Shown in pieces: positions 16,017 through 24,668 of a DNA stretch of 64,000 bases. The notes below the pieces were generated by a model. The model was not told the origin of the DNA, searched no databases, and saw nothing but the letters and a program-made list of their open reading frames with translations. A program made the translations under genes and the position numbers. Each line of letters starts with the position of its first letter. Position 1 is the first letter of the stretch. Source of the DNA: RGIG8700 sp045648505 (GTDB taxonomy: Bacteria; Bacillota; Clostridia; RGIG6154); contig JAZROD010000027.1 of NCBI GenBank assembly GCA_045648505.1, forward strand, positions 4,028 to 68,027. The letters run 5' to 3'.

Positions 16017-17750
16017 ATGAAAAAACTTATGCTTGGTAACGCTGCGGTTGCTCAGGGTGCTTATGAAGCAGGTGTAACAGTTGTTGCATCATATCCGGGA
16101 ACTCCCAGCACAGAAATTACCGAAAATATCGTAAAATATGATGAAATTTATGCTGAATGGTCACCAAACGAAAAGGTTGCTGCAGAAGTTGCAATCGGTG
16201 CATCAATCGGCGGTGCAAGAGCAATGAGCTGTATGAAGCACGTTGGTCTTAATGTTATGGCAGACCCTGTTTTTACAGTAAGCTACACAGGTGTTAACGG
16301 CGGTCTTGTTTTCTGCGTTGCAGATGATCCCGGTATGCATTCTTCACAGAATGAACAGGATTCAAGACACTATGCAAAAGCATCTAAAATTATGATGCTT
16401 GAACCATCTGATTCTTCAGAATGTAAAGAATTTACAAAAATGGCTTACAAGCTTTCAGAAGAATTTGACACTCCTGTATTTTTAAGACTTTCAACAAGAG
16501 TTTCTCACTCACAGAGCCTTGTTGAAATCGGTGAAAGAGAAAATGTTGCTCTTAAAGATTATGAAAAAAATATTCCAAAATTCGTTATGATGCCTGCAAT
16601 GGCTATCAAACGCCATGTGGTTGTTGAAGAAAGAATTAAAGCTTTAACTGCATTTGCAGAAGAAACAGAGCTTAACAGTGTTGAACTCAACGATTCAAAA
16701 ATCGGTGTTATCACAAGCGGTATTACATATATGTATGCAAAAGAAGCTCTTGGCGATAAAGTAAGCTACTTAAAGCTTGGTATGGTTTATCCTATGCCTG
16801 AAAAGAAACTTAAAGACTTTGCAGAAAAATTCGACAAAGTATTTGTTATTGAAGAGCTTGATCCGGTTATTGAAGACCACTGCAAAAAGCTTGGTATTGA
16901 AGTAATCGGTAAAGAAGTTTTCACACTTCTTGGTGAATATAATACTGCTATGATTAAAAAGGCAGTTCTTGGAGAAGAAGCTCCTGCTTGTGCAGAACTT
17001 AAAGAAGAAGTTCCTGCAAGACCGCCTGTTATGTGTGCAGGTTGTCCTCACAGAGGAACATTCTATGTTCTTAAAAAGCTTGGTCTTGTTGTATCAGGCG
17101 ATATCGGTTGTTATACTCTTGGTGCAGTTGCTCCTCTTGCAAGTGTTGATACAACAATCTGTATGGGTGCATCTGTAAGTGCCGCTATGGGTATGGCTAA
17201 AGCAAGAGGCAAGGAATTCAACAAAAAACTTGTTTCTGTTATCGGCGATTCAACATTCATGCATTCAGGTATCACAGGTCTTGTTGATATTGTTTACAAC
17301 AAAGGCTCAAATACAGTTATTATCCTTGATAACTCTATCACAGGTATGACAGGTCATCAGGATAACCCAACAACAGGTTATACAATCAGAAAAGAGCCTA
17401 CAAAGCAGGTTAACTTAATCGCTCTTTGTAAGTCAATCGGTGTTGAACACGTTGTTGTTGCTGATCCATTTGATTTAAAGAACTTTGAAAAAGTTGTTAA
17501 AGAAGAAGTTGAAAGAGATGAGCCATCAGTTATCATCGCACAGCGTCCTTGCGCACTTCTTAAAACTGTTAAATACACAGGTCATTGCAAAATCACAGAA
17601 GACTGCAAAAAGTGTAAAATGTGCTTAAAACTTGGATGTCCTGCAATTTCATTTGACGGTGAAAATGTTAAAATAGATACAACACAGTGTAACGGTTGCG
17701 GACTTTGTGTTAACCTTTGTCCGTTTAATGCAATTAAAAAGGAGAACTAA
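16017..17750 (+). CDS. iorA: Indolepyruvate:ferredoxin oxidoreductase, alpha subunit
   Basis: Oxidatively decarboxylates aryl pyruvates (from aromatic amino acid breakdown) to acyl-CoA, reducing ferredoxin. 577 residues: N-terminal pyrimidine-binding-type domain (ASYPGTPSTEI), a central domain II, a thiamine-diphosphate domain (CAGCPHRGTFY, GDIGCYTLG, GDSTFMHSG, LDNSITGMTGHQ), and two C-terminal 4Fe-4S motifs (CKKCKMCLKLGCP and CNGCGLCVNLCP). All expected cofactor motifs are present. Its last codons contain AAAAAGGAG, which looks like a ribosome site for a gene starting right after it; instead a 200-base repeat array intervenes before iorB. This is an oxygen-sensitive enzyme typical of anaerobes. 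Confidence 0.96.
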   Translation: MKKLMLGNAAVAQGAYEAGVTVVASYPGTPSTEITENIVKYDEIYAEWSPNEKVAAEVAIGASIGGARAMSCMKHVGLNVMADPVFTVSYTGVNGGLVFCVADDPGMHSSQNEQDSRHYAKASKIMMLEPSDSSECKEFTKMAYKLSEEFDTPVFLRLSTRVSHSQSLVEIGERENVALKDYEKNIPKFVMMPAMAIKRHVVVEERIKALTAFAEETELNSVELNDSKIGVITSGITYMYAKEALGDKVSYLKLGMVYPMPEKKLKDFAEKFDKVFVIEELDPVIEDHCKKLGIEVIGKEVFTLLGEYNTAMIKKAVLGEEAPACAELKEEVPARPPVMCAGCPHRGTFYVLKKLGLVVSGDIGCYTLGAVAPLASVDTTICMGASVSAAMGMAKARGKEFNKKLVSVIGDSTFMHSGITGLVDIVYNKGSNTVIILDNSITGMTGHQDNPTTGYTIRKEPTKQVNLIALCKSIGVEHVVVADPFDLKNFEKVVKEEVERDEPSVIIAQRPCALLKTVKYTGHCKITEDCKKCKMCLKLGCPAISFDGENVKIDTTQCNGCGLCVNLCPFNAIKKEN

Positions 17751-17760
17751 TTTGAATGCT

Positions 17761-17959
17761 GAACTTGCTTATGCAAGTTCAACTTCACTGCAAATTATAA
17801 TTGCAACTTCACTGTGAGCAAAACGAACAACTTCACTTTTGCATAGCAAAAACTTCACCCCGTTTTTCATTGTGAAGTTTGCACAAAGGTGCAAGTGAAG
17901 TTATCTTCGATAGTGAAGTTACTATGTAGTGAAGTTTTACCTTGCGGTAAAGTTAATTC
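17761..17959. repeat. Hairpin-spaced repeat array B (AACTTCACT unit)
   Basis: Four copies of AACTTCAC(T) at 17781, 17805, 17829 and 17851, then four of (A)GTGAAGTT at 17872, 17894, 17912 and 17928. Spacers are hairpins: GAACTTGC-TTAT-GCAAGTTC (17761-17780), GCAA..TTGC (17790-17804), TTTGC-ATA-GCAAA (17838-17850), TGCAC-AAAG-GTGCA (17880-17893), ATC-TTC-GAT (17903-17911), AC-TAT-GT (17921-17927) and TTACC-TTGC-GGTAA (17937-17950). Only the spacer at 17814-17828 is weakly paired. Forward and reverse units can pair concentrically. The array lies inside the iorAB unit. Confidence 0.9.
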
Positions 17960-17977
17960 AGTAGAAAGGAAATAATT

Positions 17978-18544
17978 ATGACTACTAATATTATGATTGT
18001 CGGTGTTGGCGGTCAGGGAACTCTCCTTGCCAGCAGAATTCTTGGTAACACCGTTATAAACGAAGGCTTTGATGTTAAAGTTTCAGAAGTTCACGGAATG
18101 AGCCAGAGAGGTGGCTCTGTTGTAACTTATGTTAAGTACGGCGAAGAGGTTTTCTCTCCTGTTATTGACAAAGGTCAGGCAGATATTATTCTTGCTTTTG
18201 AAAAGCTTGAAGCATTCAGAGCAATGCCTTATCTTAAAAAAGGCGGAAAAATGATTGTAAATGTTCAGGAAATTGATCCAATGCCTGTTATTACAGGTGC
18301 GGCAAAGTATCCTGAAAACATAATTGAAAAACTTAAGGAAAATATTGATGTTAAAGATGTTGATGCCCTTTCTCTTGCAATAGAGGCAGGAAATCCAAAA
18401 GCAGTTAATGTCGTTTTAATCGGCGTTATGGCAAAATCAACAGACATCCCTTATGAAAAATGGATGGAAGCTTTAAAAGCAACAGTTCCTGAAAAGTTCC
18501 TTGAGGTAAATGTTAAGGCATTTGACCTTGGCTATAATTTATAA
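17978..18544 (+). CDS. iorB: Indolepyruvate:ferredoxin oxidoreductase, beta subunit
   Basis: The 188-residue gamma-domain-type subunit that partners IorA. The family N-terminus NIMIVGVGGQGTLLASRILG and the EVHGMSQRGGSVVTYV segment are clear. The length is normal. The ATG is preceded by AGAAAGGAAA. It is separated from iorA by 227 bases, nearly all repeat array B, with no obvious promoter of its own, so its expression probably depends on transcription through that array. A bidirectional terminator follows. Confidence 0.95.
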   Translation: MTTNIMIVGVGGQGTLLASRILGNTVINEGFDVKVSEVHGMSQRGGSVVTYVKYGEEVFSPVIDKGQADIILAFEKLEAFRAMPYLKKGGKMIVNVQEIDPMPVITGAAKYPENIIEKLKENIDVKDVDALSLAIEAGNPKAVNVVLIGVMAKSTDIPYEKWMEALKATVPEKFLEVNVKAFDLGYNL

Positions 18545-18546
18545 TA

Positions 18547-18571
18547 AAAAGTCGGCTAAAAGCCGACTTTT
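18547..18571. terminator. Bidirectional terminator between iorB and copA
   Basis: AAAAGTCGGCT-AAA-AGCCGACTTTT with T runs on both strands. It serves convergent iorB and copA. Confidence 0.9.
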
Positions 18572-18572
18572 T

Positions 18573-18773
18573 TTATAGTACTTTATAACCCTGCTCTTCA
18601 ACAGTCTTAATTAAAAGTTCATCACTAATTTCTTCAGTTAAGGTGATAACTGCGGTGCCGTCTTTGTGGCTTGTTACTGCCTCGCTGACCTGTGGAAGAT
18701 TTTCAAGAGCAGTTTTAACTCTGCCTTCACAATGAGGGCACATCATACCTTCAATTTTAAGTGTTTTTGTCAT
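18573..18773 (-). CDS. copZ: CopZ-like copper chaperone, in frame with copA
   Basis: The final 66 codons of the copA frame form a complete heavy-metal-associated domain beginning MTKTLKIEGMMCPHC, with the MxCxxC copper site. Directly before this ATG (18771-18773, minus strand) is AAAAAGGAGAAAAAAGTT, an ideal ribosome site whose bases also encode the linker KKEKKV. The most economical reading is that a separate copZ gene became fused to copA when the stop codon between them was lost, leaving the ribosome site. Free CopZ may therefore still be made from the internal start, in addition to the fused form. Confidence 0.6.
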   Translation of the reverse strand: MTKTLKIEGMMCPHCEGRVKTALENLPQVSEAVTSHKDGTAVITLTEEISDELLIKTVEEQGYKVL

Positions 18774-20930
18774 AACTTTTTTCTCCTTTTTAAGTTTTAT
18801 AAAGTTCAGTCTTAATGCATTTGTTACAACGCAGAAGCTTGATAAACTCATTGCCAGCGCACCAACCATAGGTGTAAGCTTAATTCCAAGAGGTATTAAA
18901 AGTCCTGCGGCAATTGGGATAGAAACGGTGTTGTAGAAAAACGCCCAGAATAAATTTTCTTTTATGTTTTTAAGAACGGCTTTGCTTAATTTAATGGCGG
19001 ACACAACATCCGAAAGCTTACTGTTCATAAGAACAACATCTGCCGAATCAATGGCAACATCTGTTCCCGCACCGATTGCAATTCCCGTGTCTGCAGTTGT
19101 AAGGGCGGGGGCATCGTTTATACCGTCCCCAACCATTGCCACAAAGCCTTTTTTCTTTAACTTATTTACAACATTTGCCTTTTCATCAGGCATAACCTGT
19201 GCAATTACCTTGTCCACGCCTGCAGCTTTGCCGATTGCTTCGGCGGTCTTTTGATTATCGCCTGTAAGCATCACAACTTCAATACCCATATTTTTAAGGT
19301 CGGATATTGCATCATAGCTATCCTCTTTTATTACATCTGCAACTGCGATTATACCCAGAAGTTTTTCGCCTTTTGCAAAGAAAAGAGGTGTTTTGCCTTG
19401 CTCTGCAAGAGCTTTATATGAATTTTCAAGTTCGTTGCTTATGGCAACCTTTTCTTTAATAAAATCAAATTTTCCTGCAAAAACATCAGTTTCGTCAATT
19501 TTAGCGGAAAGCCCGTTTCCTGCAAGTGATACAAAATTGGTGGTTTCAAGCTCTTGTATATTATGTTCAATGCCGTAAAGGACAATGGCTTTTGCCAGAG
19601 GATGCTCGCTCTTCTTTTCAATTGAATAAGCCACTGAAAGAAGCTTGTCGCTTTCGGAAATTATATCTGTAACCTTTGGCTCACCCTTTGTGATTGTTCC
19701 TGTTTTATCAAGTACAACTGTTTTTGTTTTACCTGTTTGTTCAAGCGCGGTTGCATTTTTAAAAAAAATATTGTTTTTTGCACCCATACCGTTTCCCACC
19801 ATAATTGCAACAGGAGTTGCAAGGCCTAAAGAACAAGGACAGCTTATAACTAAAACAGAAATTCCTCTTTGAAGAGAAAAACTGAAATCTTCGCCAATAA
19901 CAAGCCAGATTGCTATAGTTGTGAGTGAAATTGCTATAACAACAGGAACAAAAACTCCTGAAACCTTGTCTGCCGTTTTGGCGATTGGTGCTTTGCTTGC
20001 AGAAGCATCGCTTACCATTTTTATAATTCTGGAAAGGGCAGTATCTTCACCAACTTTCGTTGCTCTGCACTTTAAAAATCCCGAAAGGTTTATTGTGCCT
20101 GCGAAAACTTCATCACCTGAATTTTTATCAACAGGAATACTTTCGCCTGTTAATGCAGTTTCGTTCAAAGAACTGCTTCCTTCAATAATTTCACCGTCAA
20201 CAGGTATGCTTTCACCCGGTTTTACGATAAAAATATCACCTTTTTTTACTTCTGTTGCAAGAATGACTATTTCCTGACCATCCCGTATAACTGTTGCCAT
20301 TTTTGGTGCAAGATTCATAAGCTCTTTAAGTGCATTTGTTGTCTTGCCTTTTGAATAACTTTCAAGCAATTTGCCTACAGTTATAAGAGTTAAAATCATT
20401 GCAGCAGACTCGAAATAAAACTCGTGATGCATATTTATCATAAACAAACTGTATATAAATGACGCACCACTGCCAAGAGCAACCAATGTATCCATATTTG
20501 CAGATTTGTTTAAAACAGCTTTAAACCCGTTAATAAAAAACTTGCCGTTTATAATCATCACAACTGCGGAAAGCACCAGTTGAACAAGTCCGTTTGCAAG
20601 GCGATTTAAGGGCAATGGTAAACCGAACATATGTCCCATTGAAACATACATAAGGGGAATCATTAAAATAACCGACCGTATCAGTCTGTTTTTAAGAATT
20701 TCAAATTCGTTATCTTCTTTCTTCTCTTCAGTACCGCCGATTGATGCACCATATCCTGCCGAAAGGATGGCGGCTATTACACTTTCGTCTGTAAAGTTAC
20801 CCTCAACGGTTGCGGAATTGGTAAGCAAACTTACAGAAACATCAGTAACTCCCTCAACTTTTTTGACCGCCTTTTCCACATGGGCACTGCACGCGCTACA
20901 TGTCATACCCGTAACATTGAACTTTTTGAT
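18573..20930 (-). CDS. copA: Copper-exporting P-type ATPase with C-terminal CopZ domain
   Basis: A P1B-type ATPase that pumps Cu(I) out across the membrane. In order: N-terminal metal-binding domain with GMTCSAC; membrane helices; actuator loop with TGES; the SCPCSLG copper site; phosphorylation motif DKTGT; HP motif (SEHPLA); GDGINDAPAL; last helices; then the fused CopZ-like domain. The first ATG is at 20906, but it would cut off the first beta-strand and lies 30 bases from GGAGGT. An in-frame ATC at 20930, 6 bases after GGAGGT (20942-20937), gives a standard N-terminus (MKKFNVTGMTC). I therefore extend to 20930 with a probable ATC start; a sequencing error for ATG is possible. Confidence 0.9.
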   Translation of the reverse strand: MKKFNVTGMTCSACSAHVEKAVKKVEGVTDVSVSLLTNSATVEGNFTDESVIAAILSAGYGASIGGTEEKKEDNEFEILKNRLIRSVILMIPLMYVSMGHMFGLPLPLNRLANGLVQLVLSAVVMIINGKFFINGFKAVLNKSANMDTLVALGSGASFIYSLFMINMHHEFYFESAAMILTLITVGKLLESYSKGKTTNALKELMNLAPKMATVIRDGQEIVILATEVKKGDIFIVKPGESIPVDGEIIEGSSSLNETALTGESIPVDKNSGDEVFAGTINLSGFLKCRATKVGEDTALSRIIKMVSDASASKAPIAKTADKVSGVFVPVVIAISLTTIAIWLVIGEDFSFSLQRGISVLVISCPCSLGLATPVAIMVGNGMGAKNNIFFKNATALEQTGKTKTVVLDKTGTITKGEPKVTDIISESDKLLSVAYSIEKKSEHPLAKAIVLYGIEHNIQELETTNFVSLAGNGLSAKIDETDVFAGKFDFIKEKVAISNELENSYKALAEQGKTPLFFAKGEKLLGIIAVADVIKEDSYDAISDLKNMGIEVVMLTGDNQKTAEAIGKAAGVDKVIAQVMPDEKANVVNKLKKKGFVAMVGDGINDAPALTTADTGIAIGAGTDVAIDSADVVLMNSKLSDVVSAIKLSKAVLKNIKENLFWAFFYNTVSIPIAAGLLIPLGIKLTPMVGALAMSLSSFCVVTNALRLNFIKLKKEKKVMTKTLKIEGMMCPHCEGRVKTALENLPQVSEAVTSHKDGTAVITLTEEISDELLIKTVEEQGYKVL

Positions 20931-20953
20931 ATAACCACCTCCATATTAATAAA

Positions 20954-20982
20954 ATCTTAACACAAATTACACTGCTTTGCAA
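20954..20982 (-). promoter_or_regulatory. Promoter of copA
   Basis: Minus strand: TTGCAA (20982-20977), 17 bp, TAAGAT (20959-20954). No recognisable CopY or CsoR operator was seen. Confidence 0.6.
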
Positions 20983-20995
20983 CATTAAAAGGTAC

Positions 20996-21024
20996 TTGTT
21001 TTTGTGCGAATATTGTGGTATAAT
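20996..21024 (+). promoter_or_regulatory. Extended -10 promoter of the FlaA1-type gene
   Basis: TTGTTT (20996-21001), 17 bp ending in TGG, consensus TATAAT (21019-21024). The TGn extension supports a real start near 21031. Confidence 0.75.
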
Positions 21025-21063
21025 GTAAAAGACATAATTAAAACAGTTATGAGGAGACTTGAT

Positions 21064-22887
21064 ATGAGCAAAATGTTACGAAACAGACACATTTTTGTTT
21101 TAGACATAATTTTTTGTATAATGGCATATATGCTTGCAATAGTTATTGTTTTTCCTATATCATCACTTGGTGTGCATATGGGAGAAAGTATGATGCTTGT
21201 TGCATTAACAACAGCGATTTATTTGCTTATGGCTATCATTTTTGGAATCTATCGTGTTGATTGGATATTTTCAGGTGCAAAGGAATACATATTTCTTATG
21301 TTTTCTATGATGATTTCAGCAGTTTTAAGCATATTTGCAGGAGTGATACTCAATCATGGTGCTATTTACCCAAAGCTTAATGTTGCTGCAAATATTTTTA
21401 TCATAGCATTTATGTGTTCTATAAGATTTGCTGTTCGTCTTATATACAGAGGCAATATGCTTGCATCAAAGAAAAACGGTAAAAGAGTGCTTGTTATCGG
21501 AGCAGGAAGTCTTTCGGTTATGTTTTTAAGAGATGCGGCAGAAAACAAAAGAATTAATTACAACATCGTAGGTCTTATTGATGACGATGTAACCAAGCAG
21601 AAAAAACATATTTACAACAGTCGTGTTATAGGAACAAGAGATGATATTGAAAAAATATGTAAGAAAGAAAAGATTCAAGAAATAATTTTTGCTATATATG
21701 ATATGCCTGCAAAGGATAAAACAGAGCTTTTAGATATTTGTAGCAGAACAGGTCTTAAGGTGAAAATTATTCCTGGAGTTGAAGCGGCGCTTACAGGGGG
21801 AGTTAATCTTCAAAAAATCAGAGAGGTTGAAATAGAAGATTTACTTGAAAGAGAACCTATAAAGCTTAACAATAAGCTTATTGGTGAAGATATTTTAGGG
21901 AAAACTGTTTTAGTTACAGGCGGAGGTGGATCTATCGGTTCTGAACTTTGCAGACAGATTGTTAAGTTCCAGCCGAAAAAACTTGTTATTCTTGATATCT
22001 ATGAAAATACTACATACGAGCTTCAGAACGAACTTGAAGAAAAATATCCTAATCAGAAGCTTGAAGTTCTTATTGCATCTGTAAGAGATAAGGTGCGTCT
22101 TGAAAAGATTTTTGAAGAATATAAGCCAAGCATTGTGTTCCATGCGGCGGCACATAAACATGTTCCTCTTATGGAATTTTCACCTTGCGAAGCTATCAAA
22201 AACAATGTTTTTGGTACATATAACACAGCAAGATGTGCTATCAAATACGGTGTTAACAAGTTTGTACTTATTTCAACAGACAAAGCTGTAAATCCCACAA
22301 ATGTTATGGGTGCAACAAAGAGAATGTGCGAAATGATTGTGCAGACCTTGGAACAGGAAAATAAAACAGAATTTGTTGCAGTAAGATTCGGTAATGTTCT
22401 CGGTTCAAATGGTTCTGTTGTTCCAAGATTTAAAAAACAGATTCAGCAGGGCGGACCGATAACTGTTACACATCCTGAAATTACTCGTTTCTTTATGACA
22501 ATTCCTGAAGCGGCACAACTTGTGCTTCAGGCAGCAGCTTATGCAAAGGGCGGAGAAATATTCGTTCTTGATATGGGTGAGCCTGTAAAAATTTACAATC
22601 TTGCAAGAAAAATGATTGCCCTTTCAGGACTTAAAGAAGGGGAAGATATAGAAATCAAATTCACAGGTTTAAGAGAAGGGGAAAAGCTTTACGAGGAACT
22701 TCTTATGGAAGAAGAAGGCCTTGAAAAAACAGCCCATAGCAAAATTTACATCGGACAACCTCTTGACATAAACAAGGAAATGCTTGAAGAAAAACTTGCG
22801 AAACTTGAAAGTGTAATTGAAAAAGATATAGCAGAAATAAAAGAGGTTGTAGCAGAGGTGATACCAACATACAAGCCTGTAAAATAG
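21064..22887 (+). CDS. Membrane nucleotide-sugar 4,6-dehydratase (FlaA1/CapD/PglF type)
   Basis: 607 residues. Four hydrophobic helices at the N-terminus (to about residue 120) are followed by a CoA-binding-like Rossmann fold (VLVIGAGSLS) and then the extended-SDR catalytic domain with TGGGGSIGSELCRQ, HAAAHKHVPLME and STDKAVNPTNVMGATKR. The long membrane forms (PglF, WbpM, CapD) convert UDP-GlcNAc to a 4-keto-6-deoxy sugar for glycan synthesis. I start at 21064 after GAGGAG, since the frame back to 21004 would begin before the -10 box. It has its own promoter and terminator but sits directly before an aminotransferase and initiating sugar transferase, so it probably makes the first sugar of the polymer. 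Confidence 0.92.
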   Translation: MSKMLRNRHIFVLDIIFCIMAYMLAIVIVFPISSLGVHMGESMMLVALTTAIYLLMAIIFGIYRVDWIFSGAKEYIFLMFSMMISAVLSIFAGVILNHGAIYPKLNVAANIFIIAFMCSIRFAVRLIYRGNMLASKKNGKRVLVIGAGSLSVMFLRDAAENKRINYNIVGLIDDDVTKQKKHIYNSRVIGTRDDIEKICKKEKIQEIIFAIYDMPAKDKTELLDICSRTGLKVKIIPGVEAALTGGVNLQKIREVEIEDLLEREPIKLNNKLIGEDILGKTVLVTGGGGSIGSELCRQIVKFQPKKLVILDIYENTTYELQNELEEKYPNQKLEVLIASVRDKVRLEKIFEEYKPSIVFHAAAHKHVPLMEFSPCEAIKNNVFGTYNTARCAIKYGVNKFVLISTDKAVNPTNVMGATKRMCEMIVQTLEQENKTEFVAVRFGNVLGSNGSVVPRFKKQIQQGGPITVTHPEITRFFMTIPEAAQLVLQAAAYAKGGEIFVLDMGEPVKIYNLARKMIALSGLKEGEDIEIKFTGLREGEKLYEELLMEEEGLEKTAHSKIYIGQPLDINKEMLEEKLAKLESVIEKDIAEIKEVVAEVIPTYKPVK

Positions 22888-22891
22888 AAAT

Positions 22892-22920
22892 AAAAGAACA
22901 CCTTTTTAAGGTGTTCTTTT
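22892..22920 (+). terminator. Terminator of the FlaA1-type gene
   Basis: AAAAGAACACC / GGTGTTCTTTT stem, loop TTTTTAA, T-rich tail. Confidence 0.88.
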
Positions 22921-22922
22921 AT

Positions 22923-22951
22923 TTGACATACAAGTTTTTTTGTAGTATAAT
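22923..22951 (+). promoter_or_regulatory. Consensus promoter of the polysaccharide operon
   Basis: TTGACA (22923-22928), 17 bp, TATAAT (22946-22951): a perfect match in both boxes. No terminator was seen between it and 41070. Confidence 0.88.
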
Positions 22952-22984
22952 AAAATTCGAGAATATTATGGGCGGAGGCGTGTC

Positions 22985-24190
22985 ATGAGAACAATTCCAT
23001 TTTCACCACCGGATATATCCGAGAAGGAAATAAACAATGTTGTTGAAGTCTTGAAAAGTGGATGGATAACAACAGGACCTAAAACAAAATTATTTGAAAA
23101 GCAAATTGCAGAGCTTTGCGGAACGGAAAGAGCGGTTTGTCTTAATTCACAGACAGCTTGTGCAGAAATGGCATTAAGACTTTTAGAGATTGGTCCAGGC
23201 GATGAAGTAATAACTTCGGCATATACATATACAGCATCTGCTTCTATCATAGACCACGTAGGAGCAAAAATTGTTTTATCAGACACACAGGAAAATTCTT
23301 TTGAAATGGATTATGACAATCTTGAAAATCTTATCACAGAAAAAACAAAAGCAATCATTCCTGTAGATCTTGGCGGTGTTCCTTGTGACTATGAAAGAAT
23401 TTTTGAAATAGTCCAAAAGAAAAAGAATTTGTTTAAGCCAAATTCAGAAATACAGAAAGCTATTGGCAGAGTTGCGGTTCTTGCAGACACTGCACATTCA
23501 TTCGGCGCAACAAGAGATGGCAAAAAAACAGGAGCCCTTGCAGACTTTTCTTCATTCTCATTTCATGCAGTTAAAAATTTAACAACTGCAGAGGGGGGAG
23601 CACTTACATGGAGAAGCATTGAAGGAATTGACAATGAAGATATTTATAAAAAGCTTCAGCTTTTATCTCTTCACGGTCAATCAAAGGATGCACTTGCAAA
23701 GACTCAGCTTGGTGCATGGGAATACGATATTGTTGGTCCGTGGTTTAAGTGCAATATGACGGATATTATGGCAGCAATCGGTCTTGGTCAGCTTGAAAGA
23801 TATCCGGATATGCTCAAAAGAAGAAAAGAAATAATTGAAAAGTTTGATGAAGCTTTAAAGCCTTTAGGTGTTCAGACTTTACCACACTATGATGAAAGAA
23901 ATCAGTCATCAGGGCATCTTTATTTAACAAGAATTCCTGGAATTGATTGCGAAAAGAGAAACGAAATAATCATAAAGATGGCGGAAAAAGGAATTACTTG
24001 CAATGTGCATTATAAACCGCTTCCGCTTCATACAGCTTATAAGAATCTGGGATTTGATATTAAAGATTATCCTAATGCCTATAAGATGTTTGAAAACGAA
24101 ATTTCTCTTCCTCTTCATACCTGCCTTACAGATGAAGATGTGGATTATGTTATTGAAAACTATACAAAGATTGTGAGAGAGTGTTTGTAA
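22985..24190 (+). CDS. DegT/DnrJ/EryC1/StrS sugar aminotransferase
   Basis: A 401-residue PLP enzyme that aminates a keto-sugar nucleotide. The N-terminus PFSPPDISEKEI, the SGWITTGPKT segment, and SSFSFHAVKNLTTAEGG with PLP-lysine Lys197 are typical. The most likely substrate is the 4-keto product of the preceding FlaA1-type dehydratase, in analogy to PglE; this is inferred from gene order. It is the first gene of the long operon. Its stop overlaps the start of the GNAT gene (TAATG). Confidence 0.92.
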   Translation: MRTIPFSPPDISEKEINNVVEVLKSGWITTGPKTKLFEKQIAELCGTERAVCLNSQTACAEMALRLLEIGPGDEVITSAYTYTASASIIDHVGAKIVLSDTQENSFEMDYDNLENLITEKTKAIIPVDLGGVPCDYERIFEIVQKKKNLFKPNSEIQKAIGRVAVLADTAHSFGATRDGKKTGALADFSSFSFHAVKNLTTAEGGALTWRSIEGIDNEDIYKKLQLLSLHGQSKDALAKTQLGAWEYDIVGPWFKCNMTDIMAAIGLGQLERYPDMLKRRKEIIEKFDEALKPLGVQTLPHYDERNQSSGHLYLTRIPGIDCEKRNEIIIKMAEKGITCNVHYKPLPLHTAYKNLGFDIKDYPNAYKMFENEISLPLHTCLTDEDVDYVIENYTKIVRECL

Positions 24191-24660
24191 TGTATAAAGT
24201 GCAAAAAGTGTTTATGTTGGATTTTGTCAGCTTGTTTAAAGTATCAGAAATTCTACGCAAATGCGGTAAAGATATGGCAGAAAAATACGGACTTAATCAT
24301 TGGAATAATTCAATAATTAAGAACATAATTATTGTGCTGCTTTGTGCACTTAGAAATAAAGTTTATCTGGTCTACGAAAAAGATAGAGCTGTTGCAACAT
24401 TTCAATTGAAAAAAATAGATGAAAAATGTAGGCTACAGAAACTTGCAACAAGTCCACAAAATTCTGGAAAAGGTATAGGTAGTTTTTGTATGAACTACAT
24501 AGAAGAGACTGCAAAAAAGGAAGGGAGCAAAAAGGTTTGCCTTGAAGTATATGACAAGAGTGTACACGCAGGCAATTTTTACAGTCACAGAGGATACAAG
24601 GAAGTTGGAAAAACAAATACATTGAAATATACAGAGATATTGATGGAAAAAGAAATTTGA
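24190..24660 (+). CDS. GNAT-family N-acetyltransferase
   Basis: 156 residues. The acetyl-CoA-binding motif A is seen as LATSPQNSGKGIGSFCMNYIE and the C-terminal FYSHRGYKEVGKT is typical of GNAT proteins. In this position it may acetylate the amino-sugar made by the aminotransferase, as PglD or PseH do in other pathways, but PglD itself is a left-handed-helix protein, so this would be a different enzyme type. The start is taken at 24190, coupled to the previous stop. Confidence 0.85.
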   Translation: MYKVQKVFMLDFVSLFKVSEILRKCGKDMAEKYGLNHWNNSIIKNIIIVLLCALRNKVYLVYEKDRAVATFQLKKIDEKCRLQKLATSPQNSGKGIGSFCMNYIEETAKKEGSKKVCLEVYDKSVHAGNFYSHRGYKEVGKTNTLKYTEILMEKEI

Positions 24661-24668
24661 GGAGAAAA

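Noticed and set aside
17761..17959. CRISPR array
   Set aside because: The repeats are only 8-9 bases, change orientation midway, and the spacers are 7-20 base palindromes. No cas genes are near.
21004..21063. Extended N-terminus for the FlaA1-type protein
   Set aside because: It contains the -10 box TATAAT at 21019-21024, so it cannot be transcribed from that promoter; GAGGAG supports 21064.
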